Source of the DNA: Streptomyces sp. H27-H5
Lineage (GTDB): Bacteria > Actinomycetota > Actinomycetes > Streptomycetales > Streptomycetaceae
Reading direction: 5' to 3'
Length of the DNA stretch: 45,493 nt
NCBI RefSeq assembly: GCF_026627505.1
Contig: NZ_JAPNLK010000069.1
Location: 1-45,493, forward strand
Shown: one piece after another, positions 24,939 to 34,473 of the stretch
Layout: each line of letters starts with the position of its first letter
Position numbering within the stretch: position 1 is the stretch's first letter
Translations under genes and position numbers: made by a program
The notes under the pieces: generated by a model
Seen by the model: only the letters and a program-made list of their open reading frames with translations
Told to the model about the DNA's origin: nothing
Database searches by the model: none

Positions 24939-26188
24939 CGGTGCGGCCTCCTCCCGCCCGGTCCGGGTCGCCCGTCGACACCTCGGCGGCGTCAGGGCGG
25001 GCTGCGGCGTAGGCGGCGAGCAACGAGGCTTGCGAGTTCCGCCAGGAGAGCGGCCCGTTGATCCGCTCCTGGCCGATCTTGCCCATGTGGGCCCGCTTCT
25101 CCGGATCGTCCAACAGCAGCGCGATGAGCCTGGCGAACTCGGCCTCGTCGTTGGCCGGCGCGTAGACGGCGGCCTCCCCGGCGGAGACCCGCGCCTCACG
25201 GAGGTCGAACGAGACGATCGGCCGACCCATCACCATGTACTCCAGGACCTTGTTCATGGTCGACACGTCGTTGAGTGGATTGAGCGGATCGGGGGACAGA
25301 CACACGTCCGCGGTGGACAGGTAGCGCACCAGGTCGGCGTCCGGGATGCGCCCGGTGAACTGCACCTGCTCCGAGAGGCCGAGCCGCCGGGACAGCTCCA
25401 CCATCGCGTCGAAGCTGTCGCCGGCGCCGACGAACACCGCGTGCCAGTCGGTCCGCCCGAGCTCGTCGCGCAGCTTCGCGAGGGCCCGCAAGGCGTAGTC
25501 GACGCCGTCCTGCGGCCCCATGACGCCGAGGTAACACAGCAGATGGGGCTTGCCGCGCTTCAGCTCCGGCTCGGGTGGCACCGGCCGGAACCGGTCGGTG
25601 TCGGGTGCGCTGCGCACCACGAACACGTCCTCGGCCCGCCGACCGCCACGGCGCATGGCGACGTCCCGGTAGCTCTCGTTCGTGGCGAGCACGATGTCGG
25701 CGGCCCGGTAGGTCCGCCGTTCCAGCGCGAGCACGGCGCGGTACAGCAGGTCCTGGCCGCGGTCGAACCGGGAGAGGTACAACTCGGGTACCAGGTCGTG
25801 CTGGTCGAAGACGAACCGCGCCCCGCGCCGCTTCAGCCACAGCGCCGGCAGGAACAGCAGGTCCGGCGGATTGCAGGCGTGGACCACGTCGACCGGGCCG
25901 ACCTTGCGGGCCAGCCGGACCGTGTGCCACAACGCCGATCCGTACTCCTGGAGGTAGCCGGCCGGCCCTCCGGTGGCCGCGCGCAACGGGTAGCGGTGGA
26001 TCCGCACCCCGTCGATCTCGACCTCCGACTCCGTGTCCCGGCTGGTCCCTTGGGGACAGATCACGTGCACCGTCCAGCCCGCGTCGCGCAGCGTCGTGCA
26101 CTCCTGCCACACACGCCGGTCGAACGGCACCGACAGGTTCTCCACGAGGACCAGCGCGCGACGGGTCGCCCCGCCGCGGCCGGTCGCG

Positions 26189-26199
<11 letters not shown>
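24931..26199 (-). CDS. Glycosyltransferase family 4
   Basis: This is a 422-residue GT-B enzyme. The N-terminal domain has VLVENLSVPFDRRVWQECTTLRD (a WcaC/WbuB-like opening), VDVVHACNPPDLLFLPAL and FVFDQHDLVPELYLSRF. The C-terminal domain has CYLGVMGPQDGVDYALRA and the donor-site region LSPDPLNPLNDVSTMNKVLEYMVMG with the usual E near the end. This subgroup acts early in exopolysaccharide assembly, and its place two genes after the initiating phosphotransferase fits a second-sugar transferase, though this is inference. The start is TTG 26199, inside the end of the dehydrogenase gene (11-bp overlap). No better in-frame start precedes the first beta strand. Confidence 0.87.
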
Positions 26200-27505
<1,306 letters not shown>

Positions 27506-27510
27506 AACCC

Positions 27511-27544
27511 GTTCCTCCCCCCAGGCAGGCCCTTTTGGCCTGCC
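27511..27544 (-). promoter_or_regulatory. Leader hairpin and ribosome-binding element upstream of the GDP-mannose dehydrogenase gene
   Basis: Perfect 8-bp inverted repeats GGCAGGCC (27524-27531) and GGCCTGCC (27537-27544) flank a 5-nt loop. On the minus strand this stem is followed directly by GGGGGGAGGAAC, which supplies the ribosome-binding site for the ATG at 27505. The element matches the one before the phosphoglycosyltransferase start (29110-29130) in its GGGCCTnCC...GGGGGGAGGAAC core. It could be an attenuator, a processing site or a translational control hairpin; no U-tract follows, so it is not an obvious terminator. Confidence 0.5.
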
Positions 27545-27578
27545 GTACGTGAGCCGACCGGACAACGTTCACCGCGCA

Positions 27579-29108
27579 TCAGTAGGCGCCCTGCCCCTGA
27601 ACCACCGCGCGCAGCGTCTTCCACAAAATCACCGTGTCGAGGGCGAGCGACCAGTCCTCCACGTACCGCAGGTCCAGCCGGACCGCCTCCTCCCACGGCA
27701 GGTCGCTGCGTCCGCTGATCTGCCACAGTCCGGTGAGCCCGGGCTTGACCAGCAGGCGCCGCCGGATGTCCGGGCCGTAGGCGGCGGACTCCTCCGGCAA
27801 CGGAGGCCGCGGACCGACGAGCGACATCGATCCGGTGAGCACGTTGAAGAGCTGCGGGAGCTCGTCGATCGAGTACCGGCGCAGCATCGATCCCACCCGG
27901 GTCACCCGTGGATCCCGGCGGAGTTTGAACAGGAGGCCGGCGCCCTCGTTGAGCTCGGCCAGCGCGGCACGTGCCCTGTCGGCCCCGGAGACCATGGTGC
28001 GGAACTTGACCATGGTGAACTCGCGACCGTCCTTGCCGACCCTGCGCTGCCGGTAGAACACCCCGCCGCGGCTGTCCGTCAGGACGAGCAGTGCGACGAG
28101 CGCCATCAGGGGTGTGAACAGCATCAGCAACACCAGCGCGCCCAGTCGGTCGACGACCTCTTTGACCGCCCGGCGGGCCCCGGTGAAGATCGGCATGCTG
28201 ACCCGCAGGAGCGGGATCCCGAGGACCGCGTCGACGTGCAGCCGCGGGCCGGCCACTTCCATCAGCACGGGGGCCACGACCATCTCGGCATCGCTGCCTT
28301 CGAGGTTCCAGGCCAGTCGTTGCAGCCGGTCCGGGGACCAGTGCGGGTCCGGGGTGACCGCGACGACACGGTAGCCGTCACGGTGGACGTGGCCCGCGAC
28401 GTCCGTCAGTCGGCCGACGACGGGCACTCCGTCCAGGTGGTCACCGTCGAGCCAGAAGCCGTCCGGCGTGCACACGGCCTCCACCCGCCACCCGAGGTGC
28501 GGAAACTTGCGGGTTCGGGCGATCAGGTCGCGCACGGTGGCCGGGCTTCCGGCGGCGAGCACCGGTCGCAGGCACCGCCCTTCCTTGCGCTGTTTGTGCA
28601 GCCACAGGCGCAGCAGGTACCGCTCGGTCATGGTGACGAGCGCGATCGCCGGTATCGCGACGAAGATCCAGAGCTTGATGTTGTGCGAGGTGAGGGCGAT
28701 CCCGCCGAGGGCCAGTACGACGGCCGCCGTGAACAGTGAGCGTCCCAGTCGGCGGAACTCCTCGGCGCCCTGCCCGAGTACGGCCGGCGCCCAGGACCGG
28801 GTCACCGCAAGCGCTCCCAGCACCAAGAGCTCGGTGCCGAAGGCGAGGATTCTCCACTTCTCGTGCCAGTTGGCGGCGTCCCTGACCCCGAAGAAGCCGC
28901 CTATCGCCACCACCACGAAGGCGGTGGCCACGGTGTCGCTGATGATCACCGTATGGCGGTACCGCTGCGCCCAGTCGATCGCGGGCCGGCTGATCACTCC
29001 GTTCGCCGCGCGCCCGGGCGCCGATAATAACGGGCCGACCAACTCCCCATCGCCCTGCTGCACGGTTCCCCCCAGGTCGCCCGTGGACTCCACGTGTTCG
29101 TTCCACAC
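27579..29108 (-). CDS. Exopolysaccharide polyprenyl glycosylphosphotransferase (initiating enzyme)
   Basis: This 509-residue polyisoprenyl-phosphate hexose-1-phosphate transferase has four N-terminal membrane helices and a CoA-binding-like middle domain. A fifth hydrophobic segment (LGALVLLMLFTPLMALVALL) leads into the catalytic domain, with FYRQRRVGKDGREFTMVKFR, RVGSMLRRYSIDELPQLFN, SLVGPRPPLP and KPGLTGLWQISGRSDLPWEE. It starts repeat-unit synthesis by moving sugar-1-phosphate onto undecaprenyl phosphate and is the first gene of the minus-strand operon. I place the start at GTG 29108, since GGGAGGA lies 3-4 nt upstream and the next ~100 upstream codons read only repetitive Gly/Pro-rich sequence. 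ATG or GTG codons up to 29411 are open in frame, so the start is uncertain. Confidence 0.85.
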   Translation of the reverse strand: MWNEHVESTGDLGGTVQQGDGELVGPLLSAPGRAANGVISRPAIDWAQRYRHTVIISDTVATAFVVVAIGGFFGVRDAANWHEKWRILAFGTELLVLGALAVTRSWAPAVLGQGAEEFRRLGRSLFTAAVVLALGGIALTSHNIKLWIFVAIPAIALVTMTERYLLRLWLHKQRKEGRCLRPVLAAGSPATVRDLIARTRKFPHLGWRVEAVCTPDGFWLDGDHLDGVPVVGRLTDVAGHVHRDGYRVVAVTPDPHWSPDRLQRLAWNLEGSDAEMVVAPVLMEVAGPRLHVDAVLGIPLLRVSMPIFTGARRAVKEVVDRLGALVLLMLFTPLMALVALLVLTDSRGGVFYRQRRVGKDGREFTMVKFRTMVSGADRARAALAELNEGAGLLFKLRRDPRVTRVGSMLRRYSIDELPQLFNVLTGSMSLVGPRPPLPEESAAYGPDIRRRLLVKPGLTGLWQISGRSDLPWEEAVRLDLRYVEDWSLALDTVILWKTLRAVVQGQGAY

Positions 29109-29109
29109 G

Positions 29110-29224
29110 GTTCCTCCCCCCGGGAGGCCCGCGCCCCCCGCGCTGTTCGTCCCCCCGGGAGGCCCCACCTCCCGTGCCGCGCCGTTCGTCCCCATCGGGA
29201 GGCCCCCGCCCCCCGCGCCGCGCT
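29110..29224 (-). repeat. Imperfect 35-41 bp tandem repeats in the operon leader
   Basis: Three adjacent units begin at 29110, 29145 and 29184. Each starts GTTC(C/G)TCCCC followed by CGGGAGGCCC and a GC-rich tail (plus strand); a fourth, degenerate unit follows at about 29225-29265. The unit next to the gene differs from the others by GGAGG instead of GGACG on the minus strand, and this change creates the ribosome-binding site of the phosphoglycosyltransferase gene. Confidence 0.7.
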
Positions 29225-30084
29225 GTGCTTTCCCCGGGGGGACTCGGCCCCCCGCATGGCATGCCTGGCCCCTGCGGCACGGGTGGCAGAAGCCCACCCG
29301 GCCGACAGTGGATACGCATGTCCTGTCAGGGCCCCGAGGCGTGCGGGAACCCGTTGACGATTGCCCCCGGCCCAAGGCTCCCCCCTCGGGCTCCACGAAT
29401 CGATCACTCACGTCGGACGCCGGGTACGTGAATGCCGGCGGTCCATGACGTCAGAGCTGTAGATCACTGTGTGGTGCTTCGTGTCCAAGGATGCGAAGCA
29501 CGGTCAATCTAGAGCATGGCGGGCCGCCTGAAGAGGGGAATGTATGCAACTTGTGCTCAGGCTTTGAAGGTTGACCCTCGAACGGTGAAGGTCCGGCGGT
29601 TCCCCGGAGACGAGGACGTGCCGTGTGACCTGTGCTGACGGGAGTTCTCCGGGCTGTCGACAGCCCGGCGCCCGCGGTGTTTCGGTACTGCTGTTCGCAT
29701 CCGCCGAGGGCCCGTAACGGAGCTGCCCGGCCGCCGGCGCCGTACGTGGAGGACGCGCACCGGCCCGGGACGGCGTCCGGGGCGCGCTCCGGCGAGCGCG
29801 GGGCGAGGTGGCCGCCGGCGCACTGGCCGGAATGGGTCGGGTTGTCATTTATGCTTCAAGGCGGCCGCGCGGCGGTGGCTCGTCGCGGTCCGCGGCACCT
29901 CGGAACGGTCGGGTCCGGTCGGTCGTGGTGCGCGGCGTGCGTGGGGGCCCTGGTACGGACGGGAACCACAGGATGCTGGTCGAGAAGGTCTTGGGGAATC
30001 GAGCGACCGCCGACACGCGCTTCAGTGGTGTGGGGTGCACAACCCCCCGCCCGTGAACAGAAGACCCCCAGGGAGAAGTGAGGT
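29225..30084. other. Divergent intergenic region between exopolysaccharide operon and deoxynucleoside kinase
   Basis: No gene is convincing in these 860 bp: the long frames here are Arg/Pro-rich and lack family motifs or good ribosome-binding sites. For the minus-strand operon a weak sigma-70-like promoter may lie near 29535-29565 (TTCAAA, 18 bp, TACATT on the minus strand), followed by a perfect dyad at 29474-29501. That would leave a leader of more than 400 nt before the first gene. The plus-strand kinase promoter probably lies within 29900-30060, but I see no clear hexamers. Confidence 0.4.
29474..29501. promoter_or_regulatory. Perfect 8-bp dyad, candidate operator for the exopolysaccharide operon
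   Basis: GTGCTTCG (29474-29481) and CGAAGCAC (29494-29501) are exact inverted repeats separated by 12 bp, so half-site centres are 20 bp (two helical turns) apart. The dyad lies in a non-coding, relatively A+T-richer stretch just downstream of the presumed operon promoter. This is suitable for a dimeric repressor, or for a leader hairpin once transcribed. The regulator is unknown. Confidence 0.35.
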
Positions 30085-30747
30085 ATGCCGGTGATCTGCG
30101 TCGGAGGCATGATCGGTATCGGCAAGACGAGCGTGGCCGAGCTGCTCGCCAAGGAGCTGGGCAGCGACGTCTTCTACGAGAGCGTGGAAGACAATCCGAT
30201 CCTTCCGCTCTTCTACACGGCGAGCCCCGAGGAGATCCAGGCCAAGCGCTACCCCTTCCTCCTCCAGCTCTACTTCCTGCAGACCCGGTTCGCCTCGATC
30301 AAGGAGGCGTACAAGCAGGGCGACAACGTCCTCGACCGGTCCATCTACGAGGACTGGTACTTCGCCAAGGTGAATCACGACCTCGGCCGGATCAGCTCCC
30401 TCGAGATGCGGGTGTACGAGGGGCTGCTCGACGAGATGATGCGCGAGATCGACGGCCTGCCCTACCGCAAGGCACCCGATCTCATGGTCTACCTCAAGGC
30501 GGACTTCGAGACGGTGCTGCACCGCATCGGGCTGCGGGGCCGTGACTTCGAGCAGGACGAGGGCCTCGTCGCGTACTACCGGACACTGTGGTCCGGCTAC
30601 GACGACTGGGTGCACAAGCACTACTCGGCCAGCGAGGTCCTCGTCGTCGACATGAACCACACCGACGTGGTGAACAACCCCGAGGACGCGGCCCGCGTGG
30701 TGCGAGAGGTCAAGGACGCGCTGACGGTGGCGAGGCTCCGGGCCTGA
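30085..30747 (+). CDS. Deoxynucleoside kinase family protein
   Basis: This is a 220-residue P-loop kinase of the deoxynucleoside kinase (dGK/dAK/dCK-like) family. Walker A GMIGIGKT lies at 8-15, the ERS/DRS-type motif LDRSIYED at 83-90 and a LID-like arginine-rich stretch RIGLRGRDFEQ near 150. It would phosphorylate deoxynucleosides in the salvage pathway, in the cytoplasm. It is a free-standing gene divergent from the exopolysaccharide operon; nothing suggests a role in that pathway. The ATG at 30085 is preceded by GGGAGAAGTGAGGT, which contains the ribosome-binding site. Substrate preference cannot be read from the sequence. Confidence 0.88.
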   Translation: MPVICVGGMIGIGKTSVAELLAKELGSDVFYESVEDNPILPLFYTASPEEIQAKRYPFLLQLYFLQTRFASIKEAYKQGDNVLDRSIYEDWYFAKVNHDLGRISSLEMRVYEGLLDEMMREIDGLPYRKAPDLMVYLKADFETVLHRIGLRGRDFEQDEGLVAYYRTLWSGYDDWVHKHYSASEVLVVDMNHTDVVNNPEDAARVVREVKDALTVARLRA

Positions 30748-30772
30748 CGCAGTTCCCCGCGGGGGCCGCGAC

Positions 30773-30807
30773 GAGGCGGCCGGTGCGCACACCACCGGTT
30801 CCGCCTC
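30773..30807. terminator. Stem-loop between convergent genes
   Basis: GAGGCGGCCGGT and ACCGGTTCCGCCTC form a 12-bp stem interrupted by a 2-nt TT bulge, with a 9-nt loop. It lies between the converging ends of the kinase (30747) and the glycoside hydrolase gene (30836). There is no U-tract, as is common for actinomycete terminators; it could work in both directions. Confidence 0.55.
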
Positions 30808-30835
30808 GGCGTCGGCCCGTGCGGGGGCTGCCCCG

Positions 30836-32461
30836 TCAGCGCGCGGCGATCCGCTGGAGCGCCGCGCCCTGGTAGCGGGCACCGGCGTTCCACAGGATGA
30901 AGGAGTTCATCTTGTTGGCCGCCGCGGCCTTGATCTGTTCGGCCACCTCGGCCGGCCCGTAGGTGCTGCCCATGGAGAAGTCCTGGAGCCACGGGACGAT
31001 CTCGGTCCGGGTGCCCTTCGCCTGGCGGGCGAAGTCGGCGAGGGAACGCTGCACGATCGCGTACGGAGCGGTGTCGGGCTGCGCGACCCCGTATTCGCCC
31101 GGCCCCCAGTGGGACGGGTAGACCATGGGCGCGATGTAGTCGGTGACCTTGACCAGGGCGCCGATGTCCTGCGCGATCTCGGTGGGCCGGGTGGCTGCGA
31201 TGCCGAAGACCGAGACGCCGAGGTAGGCGGCGTGCGGACGCAGCGCGGTGCGGGTTTCGGCGACGAACGAGGTGATGGACTGCTCGGGCGTGGCGCTGCC
31301 GATGCCCGGGAAGCGCATGTGGGACAGGGGGCCGTCCGGGCGGCGCACGTAGTCGTAGAGGATGTCGTCGAAGCCGAGCCGAGCCGCTTCGACGGCGAGG
31401 TCCCGGTTGTACGCGCGGACCGTCGGGTCGGCGAAGTTGGTGAAGGACAGGGCCCCGTAGTGGCCGCCGTCGTAGGGCTGTCCGGTCGGGGTCAGGACGA
31501 GCTGTTCGCCGTGGCCGGACTTCCAGGCGGCCGCGCCGAGCAGAGGGTCGCGGAAGGCCACGATGCGGCCGATGACCTGGGCGCCGGCGGCGTGGATCTC
31601 GGCGATCGCCTTGCGGGCGTCGTAGTAGCCCTTGGCGGCGCCGATCCGGCGGGCCAGCGGCACCTGGGAGGCGTACCCGACCTCGCCGTCCTCGTCCTTG
31701 ACGTCCAACTCGACCGCGTTGAGTTTGCCGCTGCGAACGAGGGCGAGGATGTTGCCGCGCAGGGTGTCGTCGCCCCATCCGATGGCGGTGATGTGCGCGG
31801 CACGGACCATGGGGCGACGGCCCCGGACGGACACGTCCTTGGTGGTGGTGTTCCCGGCGCGGTCCACCGCGGTGACCGTCGCGAGGGGGGTGCCCTTGGC
31901 AACCGTGATCTTGAAGGCCCCGGCCTTGTCGACGGGGACCTTCCTGCCGTTGACGGTCACCTCGGAGTCGGTGGACGCACGGCCGGTGAGGGTCACGGGG
32001 GCGGCGACGTCCTTGACGTCGGGGTCGGCCACCGCCAGCTCGGGAGCGGTGGAGTCCACCCGGAAGCCCACGACCTTGCGGTACGAGGCGAAGGGGAAGC
32101 TGCTGTCGCCCGCCACCACCAAGGTGTGTCGGCCCTCGGAGAGGCGCGGGAGGACGAGTTTCAGGCGAGCGCCCTCGGCGGTGACGGGGACCGCCGTGCC
32201 GTCCAGGGTGGCGCGCAGCCCGTCCCTGCCGCCGGCCTCCTCGGTGGCCAGGTAGGCGCTGACCTGCGCCGCTTTGCGGCCGTCGAGGACGGCGCCGTCG
32301 CCCAGACCGTGGAGGCCCGGGCCCGGAGCGAGGATGGTCCAGGCCCCGACGGCCGCTCCGGCCAGTCCGAGGGCCCCGGTCGTCGCCAACAGGGCGACCC
32401 GATGGGTCGGGCGGCGGAGGCGGAGGGGGGTGGCCGAGCGCGATATGTGCTGGGGGGACAT
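30836..32461 (-). CDS. Putative secreted glycoside hydrolase (DUF4015 family)
   Basis: This 541-residue protein has a basic N-terminus and one hydrophobic segment (VALLATTGALGLAGAAVGAWTIL, about 22-45), which suggests export or membrane anchoring. Residues ~80-220 look like one or two Ig-like/cell-surface beta domains (DSTAPELAVADPDVKD..., TLTGRASTDSEVTVNG). The C-terminal ~320 residues are a TIM-barrel putative glycoside hydrolase. Its signatures are AIGWGDD, LNAVELDVKDEDGEVGY, the catalytic-type motif GFDDILYDYVRRPDGPL and YIAPMVYPSHWGPGEYG. Substrates of this family are not well established; polysaccharide processing is likely. The ATG at 32461 is preceded by AAGGA. It is divergent from the deacetylase gene, with which it may share regulation. 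Confidence 0.82.
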   Translation of the reverse strand: MSPQHISRSATPLRLRRPTHRVALLATTGALGLAGAAVGAWTILAPGPGLHGLGDGAVLDGRKAAQVSAYLATEEAGGRDGLRATLDGTAVPVTAEGARLKLVLPRLSEGRHTLVVAGDSSFPFASYRKVVGFRVDSTAPELAVADPDVKDVAAPVTLTGRASTDSEVTVNGRKVPVDKAGAFKITVAKGTPLATVTAVDRAGNTTTKDVSVRGRRPMVRAAHITAIGWGDDTLRGNILALVRSGKLNAVELDVKDEDGEVGYASQVPLARRIGAAKGYYDARKAIAEIHAAGAQVIGRIVAFRDPLLGAAAWKSGHGEQLVLTPTGQPYDGGHYGALSFTNFADPTVRAYNRDLAVEAARLGFDDILYDYVRRPDGPLSHMRFPGIGSATPEQSITSFVAETRTALRPHAAYLGVSVFGIAATRPTEIAQDIGALVKVTDYIAPMVYPSHWGPGEYGVAQPDTAPYAIVQRSLADFARQAKGTRTEIVPWLQDFSMGSTYGPAEVAEQIKAAAANKMNSFILWNAGARYQGAALQRIAAR

Positions 32462-32664
32462 CGTGCCGTCCTTCGTGCCGTGGGCCGGATGCTGACTTCA
32501 TTCATTGCCACACGGTGTCCCGGTCGCCGCGTTCCGCCCGTAATTCACACGAATGCCGCGTTCGTGCCCGGCGTGGCGGCTACGCCATGCAGGGGGCCGT
32601 GCGGTAGACGCGCTCCCGCCGGAGGTAGGGATGGCGCGACACGTCCGCCACGGAGGGGCCTCTC
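32462..32664. other. Divergent intergenic region (glycoside hydrolase / deacetylase)
   Basis: These 203 bp separate two divergent secreted-enzyme genes and must hold both promoters. It includes an A+T-richer patch around 32493-32520 and 32538-32555. I could not assign clear -35/-10 pairs. CGGAGGGG (32651-32658) is the ribosome-binding site of the deacetylase. Confidence 0.4.
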
Positions 32665-33675
32665 ATGCGCCACCCGCTCGTTCCGCTGGGCGCCCTGGTG
32701 GGCGCCGCCCTGCTCGCCTCCGGCTGCTCCGCAGGGCCCTCACCGGCCACCGGCGAAAGCCGCGGGGCCACCTCGTCCGCGGCGGTCGGCCCCGTCGCCG
32801 CGAAGGCGCCGGCGGAGGTCGGCGCCGACGAACTCGGCCAGGTGCCCGTGCTGATGTACCACCAGCTCACCGAGAAACCGGCCGGCGTCTACGACCGCAC
32901 CCCGGCCGATTTCCGCGCCGAGATGGAGCGCCTCGCGCGGGAGGACTACGTGCCCGTGACGGCCCGGGACTTCCAGACGGGCCGCATCGACATCCCCGCC
33001 GGCACGCACCCGGTCGTCCTCACCTTCGACGACTCGACCAACAGCCAGGTACGGCTCGGGCCCGGCGGCACCCCGGCACCGGACACGGCCGTCGCCATCC
33101 TGACGGAGACGGCCGGGAAGTACCCCCGCTTCAAGCCGGTGGCGACGTTCTTCGTCAACGCGGACGGCTTCTCGGCGACCGGTACCGCCAAGGCCCTGAC
33201 CTGGCTGAAGGAGCACGGGCACGAGGTCGCCAACCACACCGACCGCCACGAGAACCTGCGCTCCCTGGACCAGGCGGGTGCCACGCGGGCGATCTCGGCC
33301 GGACAGCTCGCGATCGAGAAGGCGGCGCCCGGGACACGGGTCACCTCACTCGCCCTGCCCTTCGGTGCCATGCCCGAGCCGGCCGGAATCGCCGCGCGGG
33401 GAACGGGCTACCGTTACGACGGGGTGTACCTCGTGGGGGCCAACCCCTCGGTCTCACCGTTCGCGAACATGTTCACGCCCGGCGCGATCCCGCGGATCCG
33501 TTCGGCGGGGCCGGAGGGTGAGGACGCCGACTTCGGCTCCTCGCGCTGGCTGGACAAGCTCGCCGCGGGGAAGAACCGGTACGTATCCGACGGGGACCCG
33601 AACACCGTCGCCTTCCCGAGCGCCTCGCGGAACCGGCTGTCCCCGGCTTTCGCGCAGCGCGCACGCCCGTACTGA
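32665..33675 (+). CDS. Polysaccharide deacetylase family lipoprotein
   Basis: This is a 336-residue NodB-homology (CE4) protein. A lipoprotein signal ends in LLASGC (Cys 21), followed by a Ser/Ala/Pro linker and VPVLMYHQLTEKP. The metal-binding motifs are TFDDS (the usual TFDDG with Ser for Gly) and NHTDRHENL (H-x3-H), and FFVNADGF also fits the family. Members remove acetyl groups from chitin, peptidoglycan or poly-N-acetylglucosamine outside the cell. The start ATG 32665 has CGGAGGGG about 6 nt upstream. It is monocistronic, flanked by a divergent hydrolase gene and a strong hairpin. It may work on cell wall or on the nearby operon's polymer, but no direct link is visible. Confidence 0.85.
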   Translation: MRHPLVPLGALVGAALLASGCSAGPSPATGESRGATSSAAVGPVAAKAPAEVGADELGQVPVLMYHQLTEKPAGVYDRTPADFRAEMERLAREDYVPVTARDFQTGRIDIPAGTHPVVLTFDDSTNSQVRLGPGGTPAPDTAVAILTETAGKYPRFKPVATFFVNADGFSATGTAKALTWLKEHGHEVANHTDRHENLRSLDQAGATRAISAGQLAIEKAAPGTRVTSLALPFGAMPEPAGIAARGTGYRYDGVYLVGANPSVSPFANMFTPGAIPRIRSAGPEGEDADFGSSRWLDKLAAGKNRYVSDGDPNTVAFPSASRNRLSPAFAQRARPY

Positions 33676-33726
33676 GCGGTGCGCGCGGCCGGTCGGCCGG
33701 TTCCGCCGGTGTGTTCTGACGGCCAA

Positions 33727-33756
33727 GTGCCGCCCGGCACGGCAGCCGGGCGGCAC
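33727..33756. terminator. Perfect 12-bp stem-loop terminator between convergent genes
   Basis: GTGCCGCCCGGC (33727-33738), loop ACGGCA and GCCGGGCGGCAC (33745-33756) form an uninterrupted 12-bp G+C-rich stem. It lies between the deacetylase end (33675) and the VOC gene end (33788). This position suits a bidirectional terminator; there is no long U-tract. Confidence 0.75.
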
Positions 33757-33787
33757 ATCGACGGGGTGAACGTTGCCTGATGCGGTA

Positions 33788-34198
33788 CTAGTTGTGCCGG
33801 GGCCAGAGGGGTCCCTGTTCGGTCCAGGTGACACCCTTGTTGCGGCAGAGGCAGAAGGGGTGGCCGATGGGGTCGGTGTAGACGCGGAAGCCGTAGTCGT
33901 CGGGGCCGATGCAGTCCCGCTGCAGGGTCGCGCCGAGGGCCAGGACGCGGCGCTGTTCGTCCTCGATGTCGTCGACTTCGAAGTCGAGGTGGAACTGCTT
34001 GGGGTGCTCGCTGTCGGGCCACTGCGGGGCGCGGTAGTCCTCCACCTGGATGAAGGCCAGTTCGATCTCACCGAACCGGATGCCGGCCCAGTTCTCGTCA
34101 CTGCCCTCCTTGACCGGGAGCCCCGTCACCTCGGAGTAGAAGGCTGCGAGCTTCATCGTGTCCGGGCAATCGATGATGAAATCGGTGAGTCGTAGCAT
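33788..34198 (-). CDS. VOC (glyoxalase/bleomycin resistance/dioxygenase) family protein
   Basis: This 136-residue protein has two paired beta-alpha-beta-beta-beta modules. LRLTDFIIDCPDTMKLAAFYSEVTGLP opens module 1, FHLDFEVDDIEDEQRRVLALGA opens module 2, and YGFRVYTDPIGHPFCLC closes it. Such small VOC proteins are diverse (metal-dependent enzymes or antibiotic-binding proteins), and the function here is unknown. The start is taken as ATG 34198; TTG 34201 is immediately upstream in frame. It points away from the PKS locus and shares its upstream region with it, so a resistance role is conceivable but not supported by sequence. Confidence 0.82.
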   Translation of the reverse strand: MLRLTDFIIDCPDTMKLAAFYSEVTGLPVKEGSDENWAGIRFGEIELAFIQVEDYRAPQWPDSEHPKQFHLDFEVDDIEDEQRRVLALGATLQRDCIGPDDYGFRVYTDPIGHPFCLCRNKGVTWTEQGPLWPRHN

Positions 34199-34440
34199 CA
34201 AGCGATCTTGTCACAAGGCCAAATGAGCCGGACTTCGAGACAGGTGACCGAGAACTCCCCACAGGGCGTTTGCCGGTGCCCCGCGCGTCACCGGGGCTCC
34301 GCACCGGCAGGTGCGTGGCCTCCGATCGTTCATCCCCTGTCAGGCCGCCCCGCCTCCGGGTCGCGGCCGGTCGGCGTGCGCGGCCCGGCCCGGTGCCGTG
34401 TGTGGGGTGGTCGGTTCCTCCTGTCGGCCCGCGGCGAGGT

Positions 34441-34473
34441 TCCGTGTCGTGTCCGTGTCGCGTCCGTGTCGTC
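34441..34473 (+). promoter_or_regulatory. Three 11-bp-period direct repeats, SARP-type operator candidate
   Basis: TCCGTGT occurs exactly at 34441-34447, 34452-34458 and 34463-34469, separated by 4-bp spacers (CGTG, CGCG) and followed by CGTC. Heptamers spaced by 4 bp are the layout recognised by Streptomyces antibiotic regulatory proteins. A possible -10 (TAGAAG, 34480-34485) begins 10 bp after the last heptamer. The heptamer is not the TCGAG-like consensus of the best-known SARPs, and no SARP gene lies in the window. Confidence 0.4.

Noticed and set aside
29109..29411. Extension of the phosphoglycosyltransferase to 610 residues
   Set aside because: The added residues are encoded by GC-rich tandem repeats and look non-coding; GGGAGGA placed just before GTG 29108 supports the shorter start, although the frame is open.
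29632..30081. Plus-strand 149-codon frame before the deoxynucleoside kinase
   Set aside because: It has an Arg/Gly/Trp-rich composition, no recognisable motif and no good ribosome-binding site; it is most likely promoter/leader DNA.
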